DNA of 64,000 nucleotides from G026625185 sp963727835 (GTDB lineage Bacteria; Desulfobacterota; WTBG01; JAGOGO01): the NCBI GenBank assembly GCA_963727835.1, contig CAVSIB010000059.1:1-64000 (forward strand). The letters are read 5' to 3'. Below are positions 51,514 through 60,461 of this stretch, piece by piece. Position 1 is the stretch's first letter; each line of letters opens with the position of its first letter. A program made the position numbers and the translations under genes. The notes beneath the pieces are model-generated. The model saw only the letters and a program-made list of their open reading frames with translations, had not been told where the DNA came from and did not search any database.

Positions 51514-51924
51514 TTCTCGTGGGGTGCACGGGATACGATGAGAAGGTATCCGGGGAATGCTTTTGTTCTCCGGCACACCCATCTTGGGAGGAGGGTTATC
51601 AAACATTTTTTTAAGACATCTTTTTTCACATATGATCCTCCCTCGGGTAAAAAGGTTTAATTTTTTTTGAATTTAATTTTAGCTTATATTATCATATTAT
51701 CCTCACGCGGGTAAAGATTCTTTTAGTTCGGAAAGCCCACAATAAACCTAACCACTCCGTTAAGAAGTAAGTTCTTGACATATCTGAGCAATAATATAAA
51801 TTATCAATTTAACGTGAAGCACGTAATTTTGTCCTTAAAAAATGGTTTCGTTCTATTGGGTTAAGTTTCATTCGTTGAGCGCTATGGTACTAAAAAATTT
51901 AAAAGGCAATCAAAAAAAAATACC
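51514..51924. other. Gap before the GerMN gene
   Basis: Contains possible upstream codons of the DUF2284 remnant to 51606, then about 318 AT-rich bases without a gene. TTGACA at 51775-51780 with TAAATT 16 bases later is a weak promoter candidate for the GerMN gene. Confidence 0.35.
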
Positions 51925-52488
51925 GTGATTCAATGGATGCTGTTTCTTTTTCTTATTGGACTAACTGCTGCCTCAATCTATTTGGTTAAACATCCCGACC
52001 TACTGACCATGCTTCCCCATAAAAAGAAAATCCCCCCTTCTCCGATCGCGAAAGAAAAAAACTTTTCGGTAAACCTTTACTTTGGGGATTCGAACAGCGA
52101 TTACCTTATGCCGGAGCCACGAAGAATGATCCTGCAAGAGGGGGCAATAGAAAATAACGTGAAAAAAATTATTGAAGAACTTATTAAAGGGCCGAAAAGC
52201 ACCCTTATTCAAACGATACCGCACGGCGTAACAGTTCGAGGCATAGAACTAAAAGGGAATACTCGGGTGGTCATCGATTTTAGCTCGGAACTCGCTCGCA
52301 ACCATCCCGGAGGAAGTCTGGCGGAAATGCAAACGATTTATTCCATTGTCAATTCGATCTTACTCACTATTCCCTCGCTTACAGAAGTCCAAATCTTAGT
52401 GGATGGGCAATCTCAGGAAACCCTTAAAGGGCATATCGATCTCCGTGCGCCTTTAAAAGCGAACCTTTCCCTTATCAAAAAGGGGTAA
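51925..52488 (+). CDS. GerMN-domain protein
   Basis: A 187-residue protein with an N-terminal membrane segment (MLFLFLIGLTAASIYLVKHP) and a GerMN domain: VNLYFGDSNSDYLMPEPRRM, then KKIIEELIKGPKS, GNTRVVIDFSSEL and EVQILVDGQSQETLKGHIDL. GerMN domains occur in spore-germination and lipoprotein contexts but also in Gram-negative bacteria, with unknown ligand. GTG start; it ends three bases before fusA, so the two probably share a transcript. Confidence 0.82.
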   Translation: MIQWMLFLFLIGLTAASIYLVKHPDLLTMLPHKKKIPPSPIAKEKNFSVNLYFGDSNSDYLMPEPRRMILQEGAIENNVKKIIEELIKGPKSTLIQTIPHGVTVRGIELKGNTRVVIDFSSELARNHPGGSLAEMQTIYSIVNSILLTIPSLTEVQILVDGQSQETLKGHIDLRAPLKANLSLIKKG

Positions 52489-52491
52489 ACT

Positions 52492-54531
52492 GTGGCTAAG
52501 AAAAACAGGTTAGAAAAAATTCGTAACATCGGAATCATCGCACACATTGACGCGGGGAAGACCACGGTTACCGAAAGGATTCTCTTTTATACCGGAAAAT
52601 CTCATAAGATGGGAGAAGTCCATGATGGCCAGGCAATCATGGACTACTTAGTGCAAGAGCAGGAAAGGGGTATTACCATAACCTCAGCCGCCACCACCTG
52701 TATGTGGCTTGATCATGAAATCCATATTATTGACACCCCGGGTCACGTCGATTTTACCATCGAAGTGGAACGGTCGTTGAGAGTTCTTGATGGCGCTATC
52801 GTTGTTTTTTGCGCGGTAGGAGGAGTGGAACCTCAGTCTGAAACCGTCTGGCATCAGGCAGATAAATACCGGGTTCCACGCATCGCTTTTATTAATAAGA
52901 TGGACCGGATCGGTGCCGACTTCCCGGGAACCATTCAGCAGATGAGAGATAAACTGGGCGTCTTGCCTCTTCTTCTCCAGCTTCCTTTGGGGGAAGAGGC
53001 GAATTTTCATGGCGTCATTGACCTCATTGCCAATCACGCGATCGTCTGGCATGAAAACACTTTAGGGTCAACCTATTCTAGCGAGCCGATTCCGAATGAG
53101 AAAAAGGAAGAAGCAGCTCACTATCGTGAACTCATTTTGGAAAAGGTTGCTGAAAATGATGAGCTCCTTCTGGAAAAATACCTGGGGGGAGAAGAAATTT
53201 CTTCTGAAGAAATGCGCCAGGGAATAAGAAAACTCACCTTGAGCATGAAGGTCATCCCGGTCCTGTGCGGAACCGCCTTAAGGAATAAAGGTATCCAGCC
53301 GATTCTCGATGCCGTGGTCCATTACTTTCCTTCACCCGGCGACATGCCACCCGTAACCGGGGTAAATCCGAAAACGGGCGAGGAGGAACAAAGACCCAAC
53401 AACGACGATGCTCCTCTTGCTGCCCTGGCTTTTAAAATATTAACGGATGAAGAAAAGAGGAAACTCACGTTTATAAGGATTTATTCCGGGAAACTCTTGG
53501 CCGAATCAGAAGTTTATAATGCCAGCAAAAACAAAAGGGAGCGGATTGCCCGTCTTTTCCGGATGCACGCGAACAAACGAGAACGGATCAAGGAAGCAAA
53601 AGCCGGAGATATCGTCGGTGTGGTTGGTCTGAAAGATACCTTTACCGGAGATACCCTCAGTGACCAGGGGCACCCCATCGTTCTTGAACCGATTGATGTT
53701 TACCGACCGGTTATGTCAATCGCGATCGAGCCCAAGACTCGCGATGATGTGGAAAAACTGGAAAGCGCCTTAAATAAATTAGTGGATGAGGATCCCACCT
53801 TCACGGTAAAGCATGACGAAGATTCCGCGCAAACGATTATTTCCGGTATGGGAGAACTCCATTTAGATGTACTGGTAACGCGCCTCTTGCAAGACTTCAG
53901 CGTCAATGTGAATGTCGGAAAACCCCAGGTCGTCTACCGGGAAACCATTGCCCGGACAATTGAGGTAGAAAGCAATTTTGACAAAGAGCTTGGCGGCGCC
54001 TTCCAGTTTGGCCAGGTCAAACTGAGACTTGAACCTTTAAAACGAGGCGAAGGCACCCGGTTTACTAAAAACCTGCCTGAAGACAAAATTCCCCCGCAAT
54101 TCCTCGGTCCTATCGAAGATGGGGTTAACGAAGCATTACTGAGCGGTGTCATCGCCGGATATCCGATCGTTGACATAAAAATAACGTTGATTGATGGAAT
54201 TTATCGCGAGGGTTCTTCGAGTGAGATGGGGTATAAAATTGCTACCTCCATGGGAGTCAAAGAGGGGTGTGAAAAAGCCGGAGCAGTGCTTTTAGAACCG
54301 TTTATGTCCATCGAGGTGGTTGCACCCGAAGAATTCATGGGAGAGGTGATCAGCGATTTAAGCGCCCGCAAAGGAAAGCTTGAAAATATCAGCAATAAGG
54401 GGAAGGTTTCCCTTATTAAGGCACTCGTCCCCTTAAAAAAGATGTTCGGCTATTCCACCAGCCTCCGTTCCGCCACCCAAGGAAGGGGAACCTTCACCAT
54501 GCAGTTTGCTCGCTACGATCGAGTCGACTAA
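52492..54531 (+). CDS. fusA: Translation elongation factor G
   Basis: A 679-residue GTPase that moves the ribosome along mRNA. G1 is in IGIIAHIDAGKTTVTERILF, switch II in IIDTPGHVDFTIEVERSLR, G4 in FINKMDRIG and G2-like in QERGITITSAATT. Domains II-V follow in normal order with the C-terminal KKMFGYSTSLRSATQGRGTF. It is not in a str operon next to rpsL/rpsG, so it may be a second EF-G or a relocated copy. GTG start at 52492. A likely terminator lies about 100 bases downstream. Confidence 0.94.
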   Translation: MAKKNRLEKIRNIGIIAHIDAGKTTVTERILFYTGKSHKMGEVHDGQAIMDYLVQEQERGITITSAATTCMWLDHEIHIIDTPGHVDFTIEVERSLRVLDGAIVVFCAVGGVEPQSETVWHQADKYRVPRIAFINKMDRIGADFPGTIQQMRDKLGVLPLLLQLPLGEEANFHGVIDLIANHAIVWHENTLGSTYSSEPIPNEKKEEAAHYRELILEKVAENDELLLEKYLGGEEISSEEMRQGIRKLTLSMKVIPVLCGTALRNKGIQPILDAVVHYFPSPGDMPPVTGVNPKTGEEEQRPNNDDAPLAALAFKILTDEEKRKLTFIRIYSGKLLAESEVYNASKNKRERIARLFRMHANKRERIKEAKAGDIVGVVGLKDTFTGDTLSDQGHPIVLEPIDVYRPVMSIAIEPKTRDDVEKLESALNKLVDEDPTFTVKHDEDSAQTIISGMGELHLDVLVTRLLQDFSVNVNVGKPQVVYRETIARTIEVESNFDKELGGAFQFGQVKLRLEPLKRGEGTRFTKNLPEDKIPPQFLGPIEDGVNEALLSGVIAGYPIVDIKITLIDGIYREGSSSEMGYKIATSMGVKEGCEKAGAVLLEPFMSIEVVAPEEFMGEVISDLSARKGKLENISNKGKVSLIKALVPLKKMFGYSTSLRSATQGRGTFTMQFARYDRVD

Positions 54532-54562
54532 ACAGCTTTGCTTGACTTTCTTCTAAATTTAT

Positions 54563-54913
54563 TTAATAAAAAAGGGGAGAAATCTGAAAAAGAGGGAACA
54601 GAGGATGAGCGAAAACCAAAAATAAACACCTAATGGTTTTAGCGATCAATGAGGTGTTTTTTTGTTTTGCAATCTTTATCATTGTCTCTGCTGTTATACC
54701 ACCTTGGGCGGTGTAGTCGGCAAAAGCTTCCTCGATCCGGTTTTTAAAGGCAGGATCATTTCCGATCAGGTAAGCGGCAAGGTCATCTTCAGTAATATGA
54801 TGGAGGACGTCTACGGGCTTTCCGTACGCAGTGATAAAAATACCTTTCTTTTTAGACTCGTTTATAAGGTTCATGGTTTTATGTTTGAGTTCTTTTATGC
54901 CCGCAAACCGCAT
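54563..54913 (-). CDS. Phd/YefM/RelB-like antitoxin
   Basis: A 116-residue protein. Its first 85 residues match type II antitoxins of the Phd/YefM or RelB group: RFAGIKELKHKTMNLINESK, then GIFITAYGKPVDVLHHITED, and FKNRIEEAFADYTAQGG. The last 30 residues look unrelated and coincide with the fusA terminator, so the true end may be earlier. No toxin gene follows or precedes it; it is an orphan here. Confidence 0.6.
   Translation of the reverse strand: MRFAGIKELKHKTMNLINESKKKGIFITAYGKPVDVLHHITEDDLAAYLIGNDPAFKNRIEEAFADYTAQGGITAETMIKIAKQKNTSLIAKTIRCLFLVFAHPLFPLFQISPLFY
54624..54663 (+). terminator. Possible terminator of fusA
   Basis: AAACACCT and AGGTGTTT form an eight-pair stem around a 20-base loop, followed by a run of T to 54663. 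It overlaps the antitoxin C-terminus on the other strand. Confidence 0.5.
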
Positions 54914-55048
54914 ACAAATCTCTTTTTAATAAGTTACACTTTAGCATAACTTTGACGACCGCCGATCTCAACAGAAAATGTGAAATCAATAAAATAAGTA
55001 TACTTCGGGGGGAACTAAATTTTAAACTGTTCGACTCATCATGCACCA

Positions 55049-56347
55049 TTAATTTTTTGCTTTTAACACTTCAAGCAGGTGTTTGACCTTGACTGATTTT
55101 CCTTCTCGACGAAGGCCATCCAAGAACTGAAGCAGACAACCCATACACGAGGTAACCACCGTATCAACCTTTTTCTCGTCAATGGGTTTGATTCTCCGCT
55201 GAAAGATTTTTTTCGATAGATCATAGTGGCTTAAATTAAAGCTTCCGCCCGAGCCACAGCACAGGTTCTCATTGCCGGTCTCAATAAATTCAACCCCGGG
55301 TAAACTTTTAAGGAGCTTGCGGGGTGCTTCGAATATTCCCTGTTTGCGCCGCAAGTGGCAGGGATCATGGAACGTAAGCCGGGAAGACAGCGCGTTTGGT
55401 TTTGCCTTTCCTTCTGGCGCGTAGGATTTTTCCACTAAAAATTCGGAGACATCCTTTACCCGCTGAGAAAATCGTTTCGCCCTCTCCTTCCATTCCCCTT
55501 CCTCAAAGAGGTCAGGATAATGCTTGAGGTGAGCGCTGCAGGAAGAACACGACGCAACAATTGGGATAGAACCTGTTTTTTCAAACGCCTCGATGTTCCT
55601 CTTGACCAGCTCGACATCAATCTCATCCATCCCGGCGCCAAAGGCCATAAGCCCACAGCATGCCTGCTCCTGGGGGACCTGAACAGAAAGGTTCAGGTGT
55701 TTAAAGATTTCAACCGCGGCTTCCGGTACCTTGGGAAAAAGATAGTTCCCAACACAGCCCACAAAAAGGGCGACATCCGTTCTCTCCGGGACTTTTCCCC
55801 CGGAATATTTTTTTAAAAAAGGTTCTTTGGCGAGATCAGGAATAACGCGCTTTTTTCCCCACGAAGAAAAAGGAAACCGAAGATAAAGTCCGCTCTCAGA
55901 AGGTATTTTCTTTAAAAAAAGTGGCTGCAATAATTTCCCCGCCTGAAGGAGTTTATCCATCTTTTTAGGCGAGGTAAGGATATGCTGGAGCATAAGCTTC
56001 AGCGGGAGCGGGGGATATTTTTTGGAGAACAAAGCACCCCGCGCTTTCTGGATTATCTTATCGCCTTCCACTAAGTTGGGGCAGTTTTCCGTACAGGCGC
56101 CGCAAAGCAGACAAAGGGAGATAATCTCCTTAAGCTTTTTAGAAGAGCGCTTGAAGCCCTTGTCCCCCTGCGATTCGATCAGGGAAAGCTTTCCCCGGGC
56201 CACTCCTTTCTCTCTTCCCAGCTCGCGATACACCGGACACACGCTTAAACAACGCCCGCATTTCACACAGCGAGAGGCATCAACAAGGAGTTGCTCGAAC
56301 TGGTCGTGGGAAGATTGGGAATTTTTTTTTCGGTTTTGTTTCACCAT
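55049..56347 (-). CDS. (Fe-S)-binding oxidoreductase subunit, GlcF/LldE-like
   Basis: A 432-residue partner of an FAD 2-hydroxyacid oxidase. Two N-terminal [4Fe-4S] motifs are CVKCGRCLSVCP near residue 35 and CLLCGACTENCP near residue 85. Two CCG domains follow (FVGCVGNYLFP to ACCGLMAFGAG; DPCHLRRKQG to LCCGSGGSFN). It follows the FAD subunit by 42 bases on the same strand. It would carry electrons from lactate or glycolate oxidation to a quinone or to an Hdr-type acceptor; which of the two acids is used cannot be read from sequence. Confidence 0.88.
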   Translation of the reverse strand: MVKQNRKKNSQSSHDQFEQLLVDASRCVKCGRCLSVCPVYRELGREKGVARGKLSLIESQGDKGFKRSSKKLKEIISLCLLCGACTENCPNLVEGDKIIQKARGALFSKKYPPLPLKLMLQHILTSPKKMDKLLQAGKLLQPLFLKKIPSESGLYLRFPFSSWGKKRVIPDLAKEPFLKKYSGGKVPERTDVALFVGCVGNYLFPKVPEAAVEIFKHLNLSVQVPQEQACCGLMAFGAGMDEIDVELVKRNIEAFEKTGSIPIVASCSSCSAHLKHYPDLFEEGEWKERAKRFSQRVKDVSEFLVEKSYAPEGKAKPNALSSRLTFHDPCHLRRKQGIFEAPRKLLKSLPGVEFIETGNENLCCGSGGSFNLSHYDLSKKIFQRRIKPIDEKKVDTVVTSCMGCLLQFLDGLRREGKSVKVKHLLEVLKAKN

Positions 56348-56389
56348 AGGTCATACTTTTAGAAAGAACTCATTGTTGATGGTCCGTGG

Positions 56390-57769
56390 TTATTGATAAA
56401 AAATCTTTCCAGGATTCAGAATGTCATTCGGGTCAAAGACCCGTTTAATCTTTTTCATCAATTCGATTTGCGAGTCGTTAAGCTCCATCGTTAAGAAAGG
56501 AGCTTTGGTAATGCCGATACCGTGTTCACCGGAAATAGTGCCCCCCAGATTGAGCACTTCCTGAAAAATTTCTTTAATCGCGTGCTCTGCCTTTTCCCGC
56601 TCCCCAGTAATTTTCTCATCAAACATCACGTTAATGTGGAGGTTCCCATCGCCCGCATGACCAAAACTAATAATCGTAAGCTGATGGTTATTTTTTATTC
56701 CTTCCATGCGGTGAATCAGTTCGGGAATTTTGCTTCGGGGAACAACAACATCTTCATTTATCTTAGTAAGGTTGAGAAGGAGCAAGGAAGGAGAAATCGC
56801 GCGTCTCACCTCCCAAAGGTTAGAAGCGTCCTTGGGGTTGATTGCCCGCTCGACCCGAAAGGAACCTTGTTCCAAACAAATCTTTTCTACTTTTCCAGCC
56901 GCGTTTTCCACGGCCGCGGGATCACCATCAAGCTCAATCAGAAGTAATGCCTCAGTCTCTTCGGGAAAACCAAGATTCTGATAGGTATTCACGCATTCAA
57001 TCGACCCGCGGTCCATAAATTCCAGTTTCGCGGGAACAACTTTATTACGGATGATACTCGATACCGCATGAGCCGAATCATCGATTTTTTTGAAAAAAAC
57101 CATCAGCGTAATGCTTGTTTCTGGTTTGGGAATAAGGCGGAGATAAATTTTGGTTACGATCGCTAAGGTGCCCTCAGAGCCAATGACCAGCTGGGTGAGA
57201 TCATACCCGACCACTCCTTTCATCGTCTGAACGCCCGTGGTGATGATCTCTCCGGTGGGAAGAACGATCTCCAAACCAGTAACATAATCACGGGTAACCC
57301 CATATTTCAAAGCACTCGGTCCGCCAGCGCATTCCGCGACATTTCCCCCTAAGGTGGAAAAAGCCAGACTGGCGGGATCAGGCGGATAATAAAGCCCGTA
57401 TTTCTCCACTTCCTTCTGGAATTCACCGCACACCACTCCGGGTTCAACGAGAGCAGTTAAATTATCAGTATCAATCTCGATAATCCGGTTTAAACGGCTG
57501 GTGACTAAAACAACTCCACCCAAAACCGCTAAAGAACCACCGGTAAAACCGCTCCCTGCTCCCCGGGGGATAACCGGGAACTGCCCCTGATTGGCCAGTA
57601 TGAGGACAGCAGCGACCTCTTCGGCACTTCCGGGAAATACTACTGCCTCCGGTAAAAATTTCTGATTAACCGCGTCATAGGAATAGCAGGTGAGGTCCTC
57701 CGTGCTGGTTAAAATATTTTCTTCACCAACAATCTTCGTGAGCTTTTGAATGAATTTTTTCTTTAGCAT
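56390..57769 (-). CDS. FAD-linked 2-hydroxyacid oxidase/dehydrogenase, GlcD/D-LDH-like
   Basis: A 459-residue flavoprotein of the GlcD/D-lactate dehydrogenase family. The FAD-binding (PCMH) domain has VIPRGAGSGFTGGSLA, VLVTSRLN, YYPPDPASLAFSTLGGNVAE and GYDLTQLVIGSEGTLAIVTK. The C-terminal FAD-oxidase_C domain has ISFGHAGDGNLHINVMFDE and GTISGEHGIGITKAPFL, with the substrate-site His residues. It directly follows a lactate-racemase remnant and precedes its FeS partner, which favours D-lactate as substrate. Confidence 0.9.
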   Translation of the reverse strand: MLKKKFIQKLTKIVGEENILTSTEDLTCYSYDAVNQKFLPEAVVFPGSAEEVAAVLILANQGQFPVIPRGAGSGFTGGSLAVLGGVVLVTSRLNRIIEIDTDNLTALVEPGVVCGEFQKEVEKYGLYYPPDPASLAFSTLGGNVAECAGGPSALKYGVTRDYVTGLEIVLPTGEIITTGVQTMKGVVGYDLTQLVIGSEGTLAIVTKIYLRLIPKPETSITLMVFFKKIDDSAHAVSSIIRNKVVPAKLEFMDRGSIECVNTYQNLGFPEETEALLLIELDGDPAAVENAAGKVEKICLEQGSFRVERAINPKDASNLWEVRRAISPSLLLLNLTKINEDVVVPRSKIPELIHRMEGIKNNHQLTIISFGHAGDGNLHINVMFDEKITGEREKAEHAIKEIFQEVLNLGGTISGEHGIGITKAPFLTMELNDSQIELMKKIKRVFDPNDILNPGKIFYQ

Positions 57770-57816
57770 AAGGTGTGCCCATAGTTTGTTGTTTATGGTC
57801 CGTCGTCTGTGTCACA

Positions 57817-58636
57817 CTAGTCCTTAAATTGCCGATCAACAAAATCACATCCTTGGGAAAAAGCTTCCTCCCAATGTCCAACCGCTAAATTAACTATACC
57901 ATAATCAAGTGAGAGAATTGTATTAAATAAAAATTTAGGAGGAACCAATCGTGCGGCCTCCATCATATCTTCATGCAGGGGATTACCCTGAAGAACACCA
58001 GTGCGCGCCCAAGGGTGCCTTCCTCCCCGTTCGGGGTCAAGCACTAAAAGATGCGTCGCAACAAAGGATTCGACTGAGGCAACTCCAGGGAGTATGCTTT
58101 TTCTTCCGCCTCCAAATCCGGCAAGGTAATGATATCCGATCGTTCCGGTAAGACTAACCTTATCCGCTTCCGCCACCCGGCGGTTTATAATCACTTTTTG
58201 TGGTCTTCCCTGAAAAGACTAACTGATGGTGATTCTTGGCATCGTGATTTTCAAGACGAACCCGTTGAGCCACCTCCTCACCAACCACCTGATTTTGTTC
58301 TTCGAAACTCATCGGACGATGAATCCCCAGAGAAAAAACAATCGCAATATTATTATCGGTGATTCCATTTTGATTCATTCTATTGATCAGGTGAGGAAGA
58401 AAAAGGTGGGATCCGGAATAACGGGTAATATCAGACACGATGATGACCACCTTATCCCCTTTTTGGGCAAAAGTACCGAAAGAATACTGATCCCGTGGCT
58501 TATCCAAAGCGATTGTGCTTGCCTGAGGCACATCGGGTATCGGGCTCATTTTCTGCGGCATTATCACGGAAGCAAGTTTTTTGGGGAAACAAGAAACCTC
58601 GATCTTTTTCTGATGATAGGGGAGAGAAAAGTTCAT
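57817..58636 (-). pseudogene. larA: Nickel-dependent lactate racemase LarA, frameshifted and C-truncated
   Basis: LarA interconverts D- and L-lactate with a nickel-pincer nucleotide. The first frame has VSDITRYSGSHLFLPHLINR and the active-site His in LGIHRPMSFEEQ. The second frame has SLTGTIGYHYLAGFGGGRKS, with the His and cofactor-binding Lys, then ILPGVASVESF. The run of five T at 58195-58199 needs one base fewer to join them. The total is about 273 residues, whereas LarA is about 420; the C-terminal domain is missing before the FAD-oxidase gene. It may be a truncated pseudogene. Its start overlaps the FeS/HTH gene stop (ATGA). Confidence 0.75.
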
Positions 58637-59748
58637 TTACCCAAAGCTCCGCCCACAAATCTCGTTAACCGCTCAACCAAAAGCCGGGCAATAAAAAATA
58701 TTCCCCGCTCTTTGGCGATTTTCACATGCATATCAATAATGGTTTCAGGAATCTGGGGAGGTTTGGATTTTGCCTTCAGCGTGATTGTTTCAACCGGACA
58801 GGTGGTTACGCAAAGGCCACATCCTATACAACGATCTCGGTTTATCTCATAATACTCAGTGCCGGCAATGATGGCTTCCATCTGACACCGCGCCACGCAC
58901 GCACCGCATAAATTACAGAGATCTGGCGCAATCTGAGCGTGAAAAGAGGACTGAATGTGCTCTGCGGGTTTGGGAAATTTTTTAAGGAGGCGGAGCATGC
59001 CGCAGCAACACCCACAGCACATACAGATATTCAGAATGTCTTTGGCATTGGTGGGTGAAAGCACCAGCGCTTTTTCTTCTCCCAATTTTAAGATAGTCAA
59101 GAGTTCCTCTTCGCTAATCTTTCTTCCCATTTTGTTTTCAAGATAATACTGCGCCGCATCATCAAACACCAGACATCGCTCTGCTGGCCGGTCACAGGAA
59201 TATCCTATGAGTAATTGTTCCTTCTGGCAAATACACGGGGCTACGGCAATAAGTTTCTTATCTTTAACCAGGGCGCGGACCTGGTCATACGTGGAAACCA
59301 GGGGAGTCGCAAAAAGAGAAGTTCCAATCGGAATTACCCGAAGCTGCTTGGTTTTCGTGGATTCCCAGAATTTCGCTATCGCGGGAAGGTACTCCTCCAT
59401 TAATTCCGCCAGCTCGCGGTCAAGAGTATTTAAATGAAATTCGTAAATCCCCACCACAAACTGAAGCACCATATAAAAAGGCTGGCCTTTCACGCGTGTC
59501 CGGTAAATCAAACCTTCTTTGGCCATCGCCTCAAGCTTTTCTGCGGCTTGGGCGTGGTTCATTTTTAATCGTGGTGCAATGGCCGACACTGGTTCCGGCT
59601 CCGATCTTAACTGCAAAGCGGTTGTGGCTTGTTCAGGGGTAAAAAGTTTTTTCAGGATTTTGATTTCTACTCCACTTTCGGTGGCTGGAAACCCTGCCGG
59701 GAGCTTGTCCAAAAAATCTCTTAACTTAAGATAAATATCTTTAGGCAT
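58633..59748 (-). CDS. 4Fe-4S dicluster protein with N-terminal winged-helix domain
   Basis: A 371-residue protein found in sulfate-reducer-type genomes. Residues 30-95 form a winged HTH (TPEQATTALQLRSEPEPVSA, then EKLEAMAKEGLIYRTRVKGQ). A middle cysteine region follows (APCICQKEQLLIGYSCDRPA, ICMCCGCCCGML). Two C-terminal ferredoxin motifs are CNLCGACVARCQMEA and CIGCGLCVTTCP. It may be a redox-linked regulator or an electron carrier for the lactate cluster. It heads that cluster and faces a perfect palindrome in its upstream gap. Confidence 0.78.
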   Translation of the reverse strand: MPKDIYLKLRDFLDKLPAGFPATESGVEIKILKKLFTPEQATTALQLRSEPEPVSAIAPRLKMNHAQAAEKLEAMAKEGLIYRTRVKGQPFYMVLQFVVGIYEFHLNTLDRELAELMEEYLPAIAKFWESTKTKQLRVIPIGTSLFATPLVSTYDQVRALVKDKKLIAVAPCICQKEQLLIGYSCDRPAERCLVFDDAAQYYLENKMGRKISEEELLTILKLGEEKALVLSPTNAKDILNICMCCGCCCGMLRLLKKFPKPAEHIQSSFHAQIAPDLCNLCGACVARCQMEAIIAGTEYYEINRDRCIGCGLCVTTCPVETITLKAKSKPPQIPETIIDMHVKIAKERGIFFIARLLVERLTRFVGGALGK

Positions 59749-59824
59749 AACAACCCCGGATAAAAAAGATGGGCAAACTATTTGGAATTATTTAGAAACC
59801 ATCTTATTGCAGGATGTTTGTGAT

Positions 59825-59848
59825 TATGGTATAGAAACATATACCATA
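59825..59848. promoter_or_regulatory. Palindromic candidate operator
   Basis: TATGGTATA (59825-59833), six bases, then TATACCATA (59840-59848): perfect nine-base arms. It lies in the 146-base gap between the divergent FeS/HTH gene and sixA, the position expected of a dimeric repressor site controlling the lactate-type cluster. Confidence 0.5.
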
Positions 59849-59894
59849 TTAGTAAGTAATTGCAAAAAAATTAGCGCATTGTGGGGGGGTAGCC

Positions 59895-60353
59895 ATGAAA
59901 GTTTACCTTGTTCAGCATGGCCAATCTGTTTCTGAAGACGTTGACCCGGCTCGTCCTTTGAGCGAAAAAGGACAAAAGGATATGGAAAAAGTGGCCCAGT
60001 TCCTTAAGGATGTTAACCTAAAAATCAGCGTTATCCTTCAAAGCGGGAAAACGAGGGCAACTCAAAGTGCGGAAATTCTGAATCCTAAAGTTACGTCCTT
60101 AGGAGGGATCATGGAAAAAGAAGGACTTGCCCCCGACGATCCGGTTAACCCTTGGGCGGAGGAACTGAATAAGTCCCCTGATGACGTAATGATCGTGGGG
60201 CATCTTCCTTTTCTTTCCAAACTGGCGAGCCGGCTTCTCGGAAGGGAAGAAGAATTGATAAGTTTTCAGCAAGGAGGGATTGTTTGCCTCGAAAAGATGA
60301 AACACCTTCAATGGCGAATCAGATGGATGGTGGTTCCCGAGCTTCTCAGTTAA
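59895..60353 (+). CDS. sixA: Phosphohistidine phosphatase SixA
   Basis: A 152-residue histidine-phosphatase-fold enzyme that removes phosphate from phospho-His, for example on HPt or PTS proteins. The active-site His is in YLVQHGQSVSEDVDPARPLS (a QHG variant of the usual RHG), then KTRATQSAEIL, and the second His in MIVGHLPFLSKLAS. The single-domain size is right for SixA. The presence of PTS enzyme I elsewhere in the window offers one possible substrate pathway. Confidence 0.85.
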   Translation: MKVYLVQHGQSVSEDVDPARPLSEKGQKDMEKVAQFLKDVNLKISVILQSGKTRATQSAEILNPKVTSLGGIMEKEGLAPDDPVNPWAEELNKSPDDVMIVGHLPFLSKLASRLLGREEELISFQQGGIVCLEKMKHLQWRIRWMVVPELLS

Positions 60354-60370
60354 ATGGGGCAAAATATTCC

Positions 60371-60400
60371 TTGACATTTCTTGCCAACTTTAACAATACT
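60371..60400 (+). promoter_or_regulatory. Candidate promoter of leuS-lptE-holA
   Basis: TTGACA at 60371-60376, an 18-base spacer and AATACT at 60395-60400, matching four of six -10 bases. leuS starts at 60462. Confidence 0.5.
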
Positions 60401-60461
60401 CCTAAAAAATTTTCCTCGCGTAAAAGCTGATACCTCTTGAAATTGAGAAGGAAATTACCCA

